From Annulohypoxylon bovei var. microspora (Eukaryota; Ascomycota; Sordariomycetes; Xylariales; Hypoxylaceae): a stretch of DNA of 64,000 bases. The position numbers were made by a program, and so were the translations under genes. This document shows positions 36,601-49,627 of this stretch, piece by piece (the stretch's first letter is position 1; every line of letters begins with the position of its first letter). Under the pieces are notes generated by a model. That model was not told where the DNA came from, ran no database searches, and worked only from the letters and a program-made list of their open reading frames with translations. The stretch lies in the NCBI GenBank assembly GCA_022836615.1, contig MU405342.1, positions 48,124-112,123 on the forward strand. Reading direction: 5' to 3'.

Positions 36601-39000
36601 GACCCTTAGGGGAAAGGAGCTATTATCTCCTGAGCCTTTCGAGTTGATAGAATTACCCCCACCAAAACCCACCGAAGCTTGGAAGATGGTAACTCTCTCA
36701 ATCTGGACCGAGATCTACGAGGCGTTCGGCTGCCATGTAGCGTCCTCCCGAGTCCAATAGTTTAGGTCCTTGCTGAGGCCACCAAGGAAACGGGCCACTG
36801 AGCCACTCGTCGGTTCATCTAATGTCTGAAGATTCGTAACTGACCGGGCAACGGCCAATTATACTCCCAAAACAGCTTGGCCGTTTCTGGTTCGACGCCT
36901 TCCTTTATTGCGCGCAGTATCATACAAGTTACCGCAGTTGCTGCAGAAATCAGCGCGGTTGGTGAGATAAACAAGAAACGCCTTTCTAACATCAAACATA
37001 AGTCGGCGGCAAAGGCTGCAGATCTACAGTTTTGAGAGACGCCCAGCTCGTCGGAATAAATCCAAGGAAGATCATCGGCATTTTCGCCTTTAAATCACAA
37101 TCGCTCAATAAGTGATAGATTCCTTCGGTGCCAACAGCACAACGTCGTGTGGTTTCTATGGTTCTTGTCCGGTACCTTGTACACCGCAAATTTTCACCCG
37201 AGATCAGCTGGACTTAAGATTACTGCCATGATCTCCACATGGGATGGGACCCTGATGCATGATGCGTTCCGGCATGTGCAGAAGCCTCTCCCAATGTTGA
37301 CAAGCTCTCCTTGCCTCTCGCTACCCGACGCCATCGCGTCTTGGGTTGGTCGTGGATCACCGAACCTTGCGAACCTAGTACAAACGCGGCCGAACAAGTA
37401 TCGTCATCAAATTATACTTACCTAGCAGCCTAGCAGCCTACCTAGGTACCTACCCTTTAGCGGGTGATGGCACTAGATGACACAGATGGCTTACTATATA
37501 CAAGGGGTAACGAAGAACAGAACTTGGAAATATCAGTCTTAAGCCGACCTATGCGCAAGCCTTGCGCAAATATAGATGATAATTCAAAACGATAAGGACA
37601 TGCTACCTGAAGATCTAGGCCGGAGCTTCGGAGATTTTTTCGATTTTTTTTTTCTTTTTTCTTTTCTCGAGCAAAGCGCCTTTTCCCCAATGCTTTCACA
37701 TAGTCTTGAGGGATCTTAAGAAGAAGAAATTATTATGCACGCGGAACATTCCCGTAAGCCACTTATGGCCGCTAAGAAGCGGAAAAATCAGCGCCGGTTC
37801 ACCGCTAAGAAAGCCACATCTATATGCTAACAATAGCCTTGGAAGCTACGAGGTGCGAATACTTGAGACGCACCTGTGTATACTACACTTATGTAGCTGC
37901 ATGTAGTTATGTATACCTATCTATGCAGTATAACTCTATTATTCAATGTCTATATTGAAGGTTCGTATTGTAACTTCCTTCCAACATAAGGTTTTTATAT
38001 TGATTTTCCGTTCCGGAATGGATCCGTTACACGGCGCGGTGGAGGTTGTGGCAGGAGAAATAATACACCTTCCTAATTCACCGCAAAGAAACTTCTATAG
38101 GAAATTGTCACTTCAATGTTGTCACCTTACAACCGTCAATCTTGTGTCGCCTTGGTCAAATCACCAATCTCCAATCCCCTTAGGCAGGACATACTACATA
38201 CATCTAGTGGATCACCCTAGTCCCTTGCAAGATCACAGGAACATCTAGGACGATAGACGATAGACGATTGACGATGGATTATGGATTATGGTCGAGGAAA
38301 CCGTACCATAATCTCTCCCGAGTCAAGACTTTTGTCTGAATATGGACCTACTTCTTCTCGACCCCAATGGATCGTGCGGGTTAAGAATCCTTAGAGGCTC
38401 TTGTTCGCCAAGGTCGACAACCGAGATTCTTTGCATACACCTGATATCCCTGTCCCTGTCATTACCAGTCATGGAGCTTGACACGGTGTTCGAGCTCAGC
38501 ACCCGCTCTCCCGCTCAAGCATTCCGTACAGGATCCAGCTATTTCGCTTGTTGACGTGCAATGCGGCAATGCATAAACGCATACAAGACATAAGACATAA
38601 GCCTCGCGAGTCCCCATCAGTCTCCATCGCGAACTTCAGCATTGTGTTTTATATTGCTGACGTACGTGTATATTCTCGCCTTGAATATGCCAATGCCAAT
38701 CCTATGAGGGGTCCCGAGCGGCTTAGTTAAACAACCCAACAACCCCACCCAATAATACGCTCTTTTATCAAACGATCTATCAATATTCCCCTCTGTCCGT
38801 CATTGGCCGGGTTGTTTTCATTATTAGATCCGAATATGGGGTATATCGTCACCGAGTTACCATGCTTGTCATTAATTGCAACCAGGAATATTTCAACTAG
38901 GAATACTTCAATAGACGCAAGCATGGGACGTCTAAAGGCGGTCAAAATATTAACTGCTAAAGTTACCTACCTACCTTCCTAACTACCTGTGGATATTCCT
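33601..39000. other. Gene-poor stretch with AT-rich simple motifs
   Basis: Contains a dense cluster of TAGGTA/TACCTA motifs at 35330-35430 and another at 37430-37455. At 36568-36760 (plus) there is a 64-codon open stretch of natural-looking composition (KELLSPEPFELIELPPPKP) that ends at a stop, and around 36830-36980 (minus) another (ISAATAVTCMILRAIKEG). Neither could be assigned or extended into a gene. ORFs at 34352-34789 and 35475-35900 lack motifs. Confidence 0.45.
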
Positions 39001-42000
39001 TGAGGAGGGACTCTCATTTCCTCAAATCCACACTACCTTCTCACTATACATCGACTATCTAGGAAGAAGCGGAAGTATTGTCGCACGAGACTGCTTATCT
39101 GCCGTGTCAGGCACCATTGGGCGACCTTTTCGTCCAGCGGGCATTATTGCATCATCGTGCTTGTAAAGGAAGCATTATTTTAGTATCGGTTTGATACATA
39201 CATCCTGCATACGCTACTACCACTGCTACCAGCCTACCTCACATACCACTACTACTATTACATGGCCTGTGCGAACACCCAGGCAGAGTCGATAATCAAG
39301 TGGAGCTCAGGCGAGCTTAAATGAATGAATTCTCCTACTAGGTACCTTCTAGGATTCAGGAACCTAGGAGTATTACTAAAGACCCTTAGGCGGTCTGTAG
39401 TGGCTGGGTACCGCGCTGCTAGTGCTCCCGTCCGCGTGGTAGATCTTTTGCGTCTTGACGCTTGAGCTTGAGCATTACCCAAACAGAATCACGGACCATC
39501 TGGATGGGAGAGGCACAGACCATCATCCCGAATTCGTACATGGAGGATACATCGTTGATCATCCGCTTAGGTGAGTACGGCAGGTCATCTTACAAGCCGA
39601 ATATTAGATCCGCCCTAATATTGAACGACCTAAACGTCCAAGCTCGCTGAATATTGCGCGTTGGCGAATGAGCCTATGGCAGCGTAGGGTGCCACTAGTG
39701 TAGTCTAAAGACTGCTGAAGCTATCTTGATTCTGATCTATCACATGGGCATATATCTGGTTAAGACCAGCTGGGCTTTTCATGCTTTCATTATACCAGAT
39801 GGGGGTTCATCGTGTCGGCACGCGTGATCATCCTTTCTCTACCCGTCTGAATGCTATTTCCCTACGCGTTGTGTTCTTCCACTTCAGGCCGAGGCAAACG
39901 TATCAGCCGTACTCGTATCACCGTACCCACAAGATGCAACCGAGATGCATATCACCCTGGTACTTTGCAGTAGCTAGGCCGCTATCATAAGTGTCACTAG
40001 TTGAAATGATGGTAGAACAGTAGAACAGGACGGCCAAAGGTGGATTCGTCTCTGCGCTACTTCAGGCTAACGTTTTTAGTCGGCAGTACGCAGTCGATAA
40101 TAACGACCCCGGGATAGCTCCGAGATGCTTCACACGTCACTTGTGATAACATAAAAAAAAAGGCAAAAGAATCACTCAAGAAGAACAGTAGTTCATCTCG
40201 CCTAGTCGGAATATTTTAATGCGCCTGGATCAGAATGTGATCCTGGAATAATTCTGTCGCACGCGATCAAGCCGTAATTACAACATTTATGCGTAAAATG
40301 CCGCCCGGGCTAATAAGCCAGCCAGACGGAGATTTTTTTCAGCAGGGACCAATTTCACCTGCATTGTCCGATGGGATCTGGCCCTTGACCTCTCCCTGAC
40401 CGCCGGATGACGACAATGACTCCGGTTCAGTAGGATAATCGAGAGTGCGAAATGATGGAGTAAGTGAGATGTTGGTCGATATAATTGCGATACATATTGG
40501 ACCCGAAATTTGGCGGCCGCTTTGGGCTTGATGAAATTGAGAGATCCATAGCGGTTGAGAAGCTCTTTACCGTTCGATCGGGTATAATAATAGGGTAATA
40601 GGGGCTTAGGAGGTCCGGGGCGGCCCTTCGATGTCCACCTGGCCCTAAGAAGATCGGCAGGGCAAGCTGGGCAAGGTCAACGCTAGGACTCACAGGACTC
40701 CTAACCTGGCATTCGCCGGTGAATTAATACACAAGCTAAAGACCAGGAAATATATTGACTGGTTCAGTGGCTCTAGCTGACTCTACCTAGTAGCTGCCAA
40801 GAGGCGTGGGGAGTTGGGGAGTTACGTACTCTGCCAGGAATTTAATTACTCCTTACTAACTTATGTACTGTAGTGGAACAATTTACCTTGAAGGGCCTCC
40901 TCCCCGTGTCAACGGTTTGATGGCCCGTACCTGCAGTCATCTTTGGCTGGATTGGAACACGAGGCGGCTGTCAGGCGTGTTCCATCGTCCCAGGTTATGC
41001 CGCTGCGTGGTTCAGAAACTATCCCAAGTATCCCAAGCAGGAAACACCTCGAGGTTCTCACGAGTGAGTTTCCAGAACTAGAGAAGCTACCGAAAGAGCC
41101 GCCGACGTTGAAGGTTTCTGTTTAGGTATACACACATACATACTTGAAGAGTGTGAGAGTGTGAGAGTGCGATATCTTAACGCTACTCCCTCCTACGTCA
41201 GGAGAATTCAGAACGGGGGCGCTATGAGTTTGTGCTTGCGCCGGCTGATACAGGCCATCTTGCCCTGTGCCAAAGCTGGAGAATGCTCTACAGCCAAGAT
41301 TATTTTGCACAGATTTAATCTATGTACTGTGACATCGGGCGTTGCGAATTGACTTTAGAACCCGTCCCCGGTTCTATAATGCAGCGGCCCTGCCTATAGC
41401 AGAGAGATGCACCGCCCTCGGAGTCTCGCCGAACTCCCCACACTCTGGAAGTTTTATTCCCAAACGTATGGTTACCCGTTCTCCTCTAGCGGTTAAAGGT
41501 TTAGCACGATCGGTTTACCACGGTCTCATGTGTGTGCAGCGTTGCATTCGGGCGTCTACCAAACCCAGCAAGACGTCGAACCCTGAAACAGATTAAAGGA
41601 GCAGCGCCGAACCACGTTTTGTCCCAGCGCATTTTCAGTTTGTCTCACTCTCTCTCTCTTTCCCTCTCACCGATACGGCCTCGCGGCTTGTACTTTTGCC
41701 GCAGCAATCTCGTAGCAAGCCGCCGCTGAAATGTCCTCGTGATCCTTAAGTGGAATAGTCCACTATGCAGAGTCGGCTTTAGCTTATGGGGCTTGACTTG
41801 GGTCTCGAGCCTATCCAGATCTCCGAATTACTTCTTTCCGCTATTGCGCCAGGAAGGTCAATTGCTTTTTCCACTTATGGCATAGACGGAGGAATGCTTA
41901 ACCTGGTAAAAATCTGCGCAAATGAATTCCTCTAATATTCAGCTCGTCTCGACAAAGTCCCGAAGCTTGAAGATGCTGCATACCAGTGCTCGTACCCTCG

Positions 42001-42400
42001 TTTTTTTTCCTTCTCATGTGTGCCCGATTATAGGATGATCGTATCGACAGTACGAGAAATACGCACCGCTAGCAACGCAGGCGGGAGCATGACACGGTGA
42101 GGCCGAGGCACGTCATGATGAAAAGCAAAATTCATTCAGCCGGCTTGCACATGTTGTACAGCAGCTGGCGCAAGCTGCACGAAGCTGCATCTCATCCGGT
42201 CATTGCAGGTGGCGTAGCTGCAAACGCAGTCGTGCCTTGTCTCAGCTCCGATTCTGCGAGGAACCCGAGCCGACTAGCGCCATCATCTTCATTCATGTTG
42301 TAGCCGAAACTTAACTCAACTCACAGGAATATGCCATAAATCATACTATATACTATATACTATACTGTTTCCATGGAGTTCTCGGTCGGAGTTAGCACGG
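39001..42400. other. Gene-poor stretch, nothing recognised
   Basis: Mixed composition. Short ORFs only, none with a motif, signal peptide or plausible splicing. A CT-rich tract lies at about 41650-41672. Confidence 0.45.
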
Positions 42401-44453
42401 GCCCTACAAGCGCACGAATTAGTTGGACCCAGCGAGCCGCAAGCCCAGGTACGCAAGAAGCGACGGATCCGGTATCTTGGGACTCTCCCGAGCCACGGGC
42501 AGCGGGATACTATTCCCGGTTCTAAACATCTATCCGGCCGAGAGATCAAGACGGGCTTCCTCGTCGAAGTCAACTAGCTTCGCCATCTTGATGCCGCTAG
42601 AGCTGCTAGCCACGCCGCGAAGGGATATGCCTGCATGCGTAGCTGGATCTAGCGAGGGCTCTTGTGGGCTCTGAAACGGCCACGCCCGCTCTAGCTTCGC
42701 GAACCCGGCAGTCTGGCACCCTACGCCAAATTGCACTATCTCGACGGCGGACTACAGGGCCGAAAATGGATCCGGCCGGTTCGCAACTCTGCTGCGTTCT
42801 AAGCTTAAGCCGGTGGGACCTGACTCTGCCCCATACGCGTCGTCGGCATCATATGAATGTTTTTTTGTTTGTTGAGCAGCGTCAGACACGTAGCGCTTGC
42901 TTCGCCGGGCCGCTAGCGACGCAGAGCGCTGTACCGTCCCTAACTGCCGGGTTCGATAGGCCCTTCGGGTCCTCGGCTGGCTCCGGCATCGTGTAAATCC
43001 GCCTTCCTCATACATACATACCAACTGGCTTCTACACGATCGCTCTACAAGGAAAACCCAGGTAAGCGGGCGAACTACGTAGGCTTCGGGTTTCAACGGG
43101 CAGCGCTGTTCTTGCTCGAGATCTACTCGCCCTAAGCACAACACTCCGAGTTCCGAGTCAGTGAAGTCGAGGATTTGTCGGCCTGGCCCGCTAACATGTA
43201 GGCTTAAACCGACGGAGCATACTGAGGTAATAGGTAGGTAGGTGCTGTGTTCTCCATAACTTGAGCTAGTAAAACTTGTCTGTGTTATCGTCTCCTCCGT
43301 TTAGTTCTGTCGCACAATGGGATCTCGTAACAGGCAAACATGGCGGGAGGAAAGGGGCACGAACTTGGTTAAAGTGGCTAATACCTACAACAAGGTATAG
43401 TTAACTATGACTATGTCAAAGTACATATTTCGGCCCTGGAATGCTTAGGAATGCAGATGTTATAGAGGATTAATAAATAATACGTAATTACGAAACGTTT
43501 TTCTGAGTTGATGGCAATCTTAAGCTATAGGTAACTTGCTTGTAACTTGCTTGTTACTCGCTGGGTAAAACTCTTGCTATTATTCCTATAAACAACTTTC
43601 CCAAACAGTAAATCACGAACCAGGAGCCTGGGTCTCGAACCCATGTAGTTTACTCAATCTGTGCAACCTCCACGATAGGACTTCCAAAGCTTCCATGTTG
43701 CTGTGGCTGGCTTCTTTTAGGTAGGTACGTAACGGCGAGTACGCCGTTTACTCGTTATAACATAATCTATGCCAAAGCCCTCTTTCCCCGAGGATAGAGC
43801 CTCGACTACCTGCCTACTTAGGGCACCTATACGTCTACGCTATAGAACAAGCTAAAGACACCGCGTCGTCAGGGGATATCTAGCGGTTTGGGTTGGACGT
43901 TTAGCTACATACATAGAACAAAGCCAGAATAATAAAAAAGTACATAAATTACAAGAACAGTCTAGCCCGTAGGCAGACCAGATGTCTAGGACCTTTACCA
44001 CGTATGTATTATCTGCATCCGACTATCCGGTTCCCAGAGACAGGTCCCGTCCCATTCTTTCCCAGAGCCCGCCCGTTCGTTCGCGGAGGCGCGCGTGTGG
44101 GACCGTGTATCTAGGTATGTAGGTGAGTACGTTGTTTCTCCCAGGGCGCCGGTAGACCCGGGAGACCGGCACAGCGGTTCGATGAACATGTATGTACCTG
44201 TGGGCAGGCAGACAGGTAGGCGGGTGGGCAAAAAAGAGGCCTCTCCTGCATAGCACATAGCACATATGACAAGACCGGCGTTTAGTTCTTTCTCCTTCTT
44301 TTGCTTACCTTTCCTATCCCCTGACTGAGCGCTGCTGCAGGCACCCGAGTCCTGAACCTGACGATCGGAGTCGACGAGAGACATGCCCGCGGGAACGTTT
44401 CCTCGCCGTCGTCGTCCCTGTCTCACGGTGCGGCAGTGGTGGACGGGAGAAAA

Positions 44454-44467
44454 GGGGGGGGGGGGGG
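44454..44467. repeat. Poly(G) tract
   Basis: About 14 consecutive G on the plus strand, flanked by A-rich and AG-rich sequence. Could form a G-quadruplex with the nearby G clusters; prone to sequencing error. Confidence 0.75.
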
Positions 44468-45020
44468 AGCAGAAAGGGGCAAGAAAAAGAATGGGAGACG
44501 CGGGTCGAGGAAACGGGCATAGGAGAATTAACCAGGAGATATCCATCAGCAACAGGGACATACATACATTAGGTACGTTAGGCACGTAATCGTGACTGCC
44601 TGCCTGCTCTGTGACTGGTACACACGCGTACCGCACGTATGGAGATGTCTTTTATGTATGTCTTCCCACCGGGCTGGGATCCAGGCCAAGAAGAAGAATA
44701 CGGCGTATGTGTGTAGCGGAGCTGTATTACCATGTATCTATTGCACGTAGCTTAGATCTTACATACATACGACCCTAAATATGTACATATCTAGATGATG
44801 GAAATATATCCGTGACTGTAGGTCGACGACAGATGAGAACGTCGAAAACCCAGCCCTCGCAACGACATCCCCCAGGCCAAAACCAAAACCAGCCCTCATC
44901 CCCTTTCGTGACCTCAACCTGAAACGGAGCGCCGCAGCACAGAAGGTTTGCGACACAGGTACGCACGCGCACATTAGACGCACAGGAAGAAGAAGAAAAA
45001 GCGCAGCTAAACCCACACGT

Positions 45021-45054
45021 ATACATACATACATACATACATACATACATACAC
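45021..45054. repeat. (CATA)n microsatellite
   Basis: Eight or nine perfect tandem CATA units in non-coding DNA. Confidence 0.9.
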
Positions 45055-45660
45055 ATTATCAACAGAGATCGCGCGCATGCGCTCGATGTCGTCCGTATGA
45101 CAATGCACCCCCCTCCCACTGTATAACCTGCCCGACCTGGCCAGCGCTATCTAGCCGGTGTTTGCGTCCCGCGTCCGTGGGACTTAGGAGCCAGTTCCGC
45201 GACTCGTCGATGCTGGGTTCCTGGGCGCAGGGGAGAGGAGGAGGAGGAACCGCACGCTCGGTGTAGCTCGGCGAAGCCCTCCATCCCTCCCTCGCATCTC
45301 CCCCCCTTCTCGTCCTCGCGTGCCACGGAATCGGCTAACCAACATCTCGCCCGTTCGCGCGGGTCCCCAGGTCGTTGGGAAGCCGTGAGTTTGTGCGTAG
45401 TCTGGCAGTGACCGGAGATATCCCCTTCCCAGATGTCCCCCAGTCCTATAATCTCCTTACGGCCGTTGAGAGGCACGCAACATACATATTTCTACGCAGG
45501 AATCGCGCTAGCGATGGGGACCGGTTTGAGGGGCGGGGGGGAAGGGCGGGAGCTCGCTTGCCTGGGTTCGGAAATTTTTGCTTCTCTCTTCCTTCTCCCT
45601 GCGAATTGCCGGGTAGGAGAAAAGAATTAGGCGAGTTGTCTCGGGTCGACGCCTGACATG

Positions 45661-46671
45661 ACATGACAATTCCAGTTGGTGAACAGCGACCGAGTCGCTA
45701 TGTGATCCTTGCTTCGATGACGAAGATGTGCTCGCTTATCTATTACGTTGGGGATTGGGGATGCGGACCTAAGAGCACTTGGATGGATATACTTCATACG
45801 TAGATGTCTTAGGCCGGTGGAAAAGCCTAAGCCTCAACCAGTCCAGACGTTTTTAACTGACGCGGTTACGAATATTCTCGAGTCGCGGTCGCGCAGTGGC
45901 TCATCTCTTGTCTAAGTGCCACATGAGCAAGAGTAATGTCAAAACACGCAAGTCTTACCGAGTTCTCTCTGCCCGTCTGAATTTGTATCCGCTTCCGCGT
46001 TTATCTTCCGACAGATGGAACCCCTTCCCTCTGGCGGGAGAACTGCAGGTATCCGGCTTACCATCTCCGCGGTATGTAATAAAGTCTGCGCTGCGGTGGT
46101 GCCAGAGACATGGGAGACTTGGCGGGCGTTGACGACGGCAATCTCTGGGACGGATCAGATAGCAGCACGAAACATCTTGTCTCACGCGGACATATAATCT
46201 TGCGCGACCCAACTTTGGGGTTAGAACGTCGAAAATTGTTTGTGGCAGGCGTCCGCTCGCTTCTTCCGGCGAAGGGGCTATGCCGTACCAGGTCATACAG
46301 CGATCTGGTGGCTTTGGTGGTCCGATGAGGCGGAGGACGACAGTAAACGTTTGCAACGCCAACTGTATTCGATTACCTTTCGCGGCATAGCATCATATCT
46401 ACCGACACTTGTCCGGTACGATCGTGGCAAAGCAATAAATAGGACGATAACCCACGTTGAGGGACAATTTGCTCTTAATGAAAGGATGATTGCGCTAACG
46501 TCGTGGAACTTTGCAACTTTGCAGATGATACATCTATTAGCCAAATCTAGACTTTTGGAATATTTGCTGCCTCCCCCTGAGATGGGATGATCCTCATTAG
46601 AACGATGGTATCCAACGCCGTACTATGACATTATATGCTAGACAAACAAAAATTTCAAGGAAGATAAATGA
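45661..46671. other. Intergenic region downstream of LON2
   Basis: About 1 kb before the LON2 stop codon on the minus strand. Open frames at 45955-46590 on both strands have no domain. Nothing supported. Confidence 0.5.
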
Positions 46672-49627
46672 TTATAAGCGAGACTGCATCGACGGGAAAT
46701 TGCTCTCCTGTGGCCACTGCACCTCAGGCCAAATATGGCGAATAGCCTCCCAGATATGACTATAGAAACATCCTAGTTAGCTAGATGGAAAAGGCAGGGA
46801 AAGGGGCTAGACTAAAGGATAGCGTAGCAAATGCATACCTGACGTAGATTATGTTCAGCCCATCCCTCACTTCCGAGGGTACCTCTCTGGCGTCTTTCTC
46901 GTTCTGCGCCGGCAAGAGGACGGTCTTGACACCGGCACGATACGCTCCGATGAGCTTCTCCTTTATTCCCCCGACTCTCTTCACGTGACCGGAAAGTTGA
47001 AATTCGCCCTATTTTAGGTGTCAGCATTCTGCCAGTAGAGATCTACGAATTTTGAGACTTACAGTCATAGCCATAGTTGGAGGAACAGGTCGTCCAGAGA
47101 GGAGTGATATGAGAGCAATTGCCTGAGCCATTCCGCTCGACGGTCCGTCCTTCGGCACGGCTCCAGAAGGGCAATGGACGTGTAGACTGCGTTTCTTCAT
47201 GATGTTTTCCGTAGGATCTTGAGTCAACCCGAGGTCGAAGGCGTGGTTGCGCACCCAACTCCTTGCGACTTTGACACTCTCTTTAAGTACGTCTCCAAGA
47301 TTACCCGTAAGCTCGACACTCCCATCGCCAGGCATGTCAAGAACCTCGATGAAGAGAATGCCCCCGTTGCCGCCAGAGCTGTAAGCAACGAGACCAGTCA
47401 CTATGCCTGGTTGACTACTTTTCTCTGCTATCTCATCTTCAAACTTCTCGATGCCTAGAATAGCCTCGAGGTCCTCGATTGTGATCTCTGCTTTGTATGT
47501 CTCCGGATGGCCACGATCGCTGGCCTCTACAAACTCGACAGCTTTCGCACGACAGACGGAGCCGATCTCTCGTTCGAGGTTACGAACTCCTGACTCGCGA
47601 GTGTAGGATTCGATGATCTTTGATACTACCTCCTCGCTAAAGCGTACTTGATCATCTGAGAGACCGTTTACCTTAATCTGCTTGGGAACGAGATGTCGTA
47701 ATGCGATGTGTTTCTTTTCATGTGTAGTGTACCCAGAGAATTCCAAAGTTTCCATGCGATCAAATAATGGGCCCGGAATTGTGTCGAGAGTATTTGCAGT
47801 AGCAATGAAGAGAACTTTGCTAAGATCAATTGGAGTGTTGATATAATGATCGTGGAATGCGTGGTTTTGCTCCGGATCGAGAACCTCTAGCATCGCAGCG
47901 GAAGGATCACCGTTATGGTTAGACATGCCTAGTTTGTCTATCTCGTCTAACAGGAAGACAGGGTTCGCTACTCCGACTTTCCTCAAACCTTGCACGATCA
48001 GACCAGGCATCGCGGCAACGTATGTTCGCCGGTGACCTCGTATCTCTGCCTCGTCTCTAACACCTCCGAGCGAGATACGATGAAACTTGCGTCCAAGTGC
48101 CGTGGCAATAGATCTAGCTATGCTAGTCTTACCGACACCAGGCGGCCCGACTAAGAGTAAGATAGGAGCTTTCTCGACTCGTCGCTTATTCATCAGCATC
48201 TGGACCTTAAGACCACTTGCTTTTATCTTCTCTTCCAATTCGGGGTCAACTGTCGCGCCCTCCTTTGCGGCACTTTTACTAGACTCTAGGTCGGCAGTCT
48301 CCTGCTCAGCCTGTTTGATTTGGTGGTTGACTTGTTCATTAGCTGATTGCATCAACCTAACAATGGTGAGGTAGGAGAGAAGACGCTTCTTCACTTTTTC
48401 GATCCCGTAATGGTCACCATCGAGCTGCTTCCTAGCGGTTTCTAATGTGCCAACGCTAATTGGGTCATCGGTGATGACGGACCATGGCACTTCCGCTAAA
48501 GTCTCGAGATATGTCCTGACAACCTGGTATTCAGCTTGCGCTGGCATCATCTGTTTCAATCGCTTGAATTCCCGCTCGGCCACTTTAGCAGCTTCAGGTG
48601 GGAGCTTAGCATCCTCTATCTTTTTTTCGAGATCTGCCAGATCGTCCGGATCATGCTGCTCGCCTGGACCTCCGCCAAACAAGCTGAACGGTGAACCGCC
48701 ACCGAATCCGAACCCAGGTGAAGGTGTCTTAAGGCCCGGTCGCGGCGACTTTGTAATTCGCTTCTTTTCGTTTATTCTCTCCGGGTCCTCGGGATCTCCT
48801 TGGATAGGGATAGTCGTGCTAGAAACAGTAGTGATCTTGATGTTGCTTTTAAGCTCGTCTACCGAGCGCTCTAATATCTCGATAACTTTCTGCATCCGAT
48901 CTGTAACGTCAACGGCAGCGAGGACCTGGAGCTTCTCCTCGTAGGAGCCGTCGATCACATTCATCATGAAGTCGGCTAGCGAACCTCCCTCGGCAGGGTC
49001 CTTCCTAGCAATGAACTGCTCGAGTCTCCGCGATAGAAGAGGATTCAGACCCCCATTGCCGTTAGATAGGAGAAAGGCCGACATGCGGAGATAAGATACC
49101 AGCTCCCTCGACAGTCGCTTTAGGGTGCCGAAAAGCTCCAAATAATCAGGCCTCTGCAGGTCCTGGGGGCTGACCTGATCCGTATGGGGCAACACCCGAG
49201 CTTCGAAGAAGGGACGCTCTTGGGTTACCTTCTCGATAGTAACCCGCGAGACGCCCTGCACAAGGAGGTTAAATTCGGCCCCGTTCTGACCTTGGATCGC
49301 ATTGATCTTGCCCGAGACTCCGTAACCGTATAGCTTCTCCCCCTTTATATTATTCTTGTCCACACTCGTGAGCTTGTCATATCTGTCCGGACTCTGCTCC
49401 AAAAGCGGCTGGCCACGACGGTTCAATAGCGGCGAGAGTAGAGGTACGCAGACGACGGGGACCTGGTCGACTCGTCTCGACCCTTTGGAGGCGCGGGTGT
49501 AAATATTCGAGATCAATGCGGGTATATCGGAGCGGCTCGCTGGTACCGGTATTCGTATAACCGATCCGGGGAAGAGAACGTTGTTCTTCCCTAAGGGAAT
49601 CACGGGCATCACAGCCGATTGCGCCAT
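46672..49627 (-). CDS. pln/lon2: Peroxisomal Lon protease homolog 2 (940 aa, C-terminal SRL)
   Basis: ATP-dependent Lon protease of the peroxisomal matrix, degrading misfolded or oxidised matrix proteins. Three exons: 49627-47063, 47008-46839 and 46759-46672 (940 residues). The N-terminal LON substrate-binding domain begins VMPVIPLGKNNVLFPGS. The AAA+ module shows Walker A GPPGVGKTS near residue 495 and Walker B VFLLDEIDK, then RTYVAAMPGLIVQGL. The proteolytic domain has the Ser/Lys dyad: Ser830 in DGPSSGMAQ and Lys871 in VGGIKEKL. There is no mitochondrial presequence, and the protein ends in SRL, a type 1 peroxisomal targeting signal encoded by the small last exon. It is divergent from RFA2 across about 0.9 kb. 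A Gly/Pro-rich insertion (FGFGGGSPFSLFGGGPG) sits between the N domain and the AAA+ domain, as in fungal orthologues. Confidence 0.95.

Larger units (their letters stand above)
42401..45660. other. GC-rich non-coding patches and microsatellites
   Basis: Relatively GC-rich blocks at 42400-43140 and 44000-45650 are open on many frames of both strands, as expected from composition alone. No domain or coherent exon chain was found. Includes a poly-G run at about 44454-44467 and a CATA microsatellite at about 45021-45054. Confidence 0.45.

Noticed and set aside
36880..36975. FCSNCGNLYD peptide on the minus strand, like the zinc ribbon of RNA polymerase I subunit RPA12
   Set aside because: No second cysteine pair and no continuing frame; likely chance.
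43617..43690. tRNA-like T-arm on the minus strand (TGGG TTCGAGA CCCA)
   Set aside because: No matching acceptor or anticodon stem upstream.
43995..45656. Many ORFs of 80-213 codons on both strands
   Set aside because: Overlapping frames in GC-rich, repeat-bearing DNA; none has a domain or conserved pattern.
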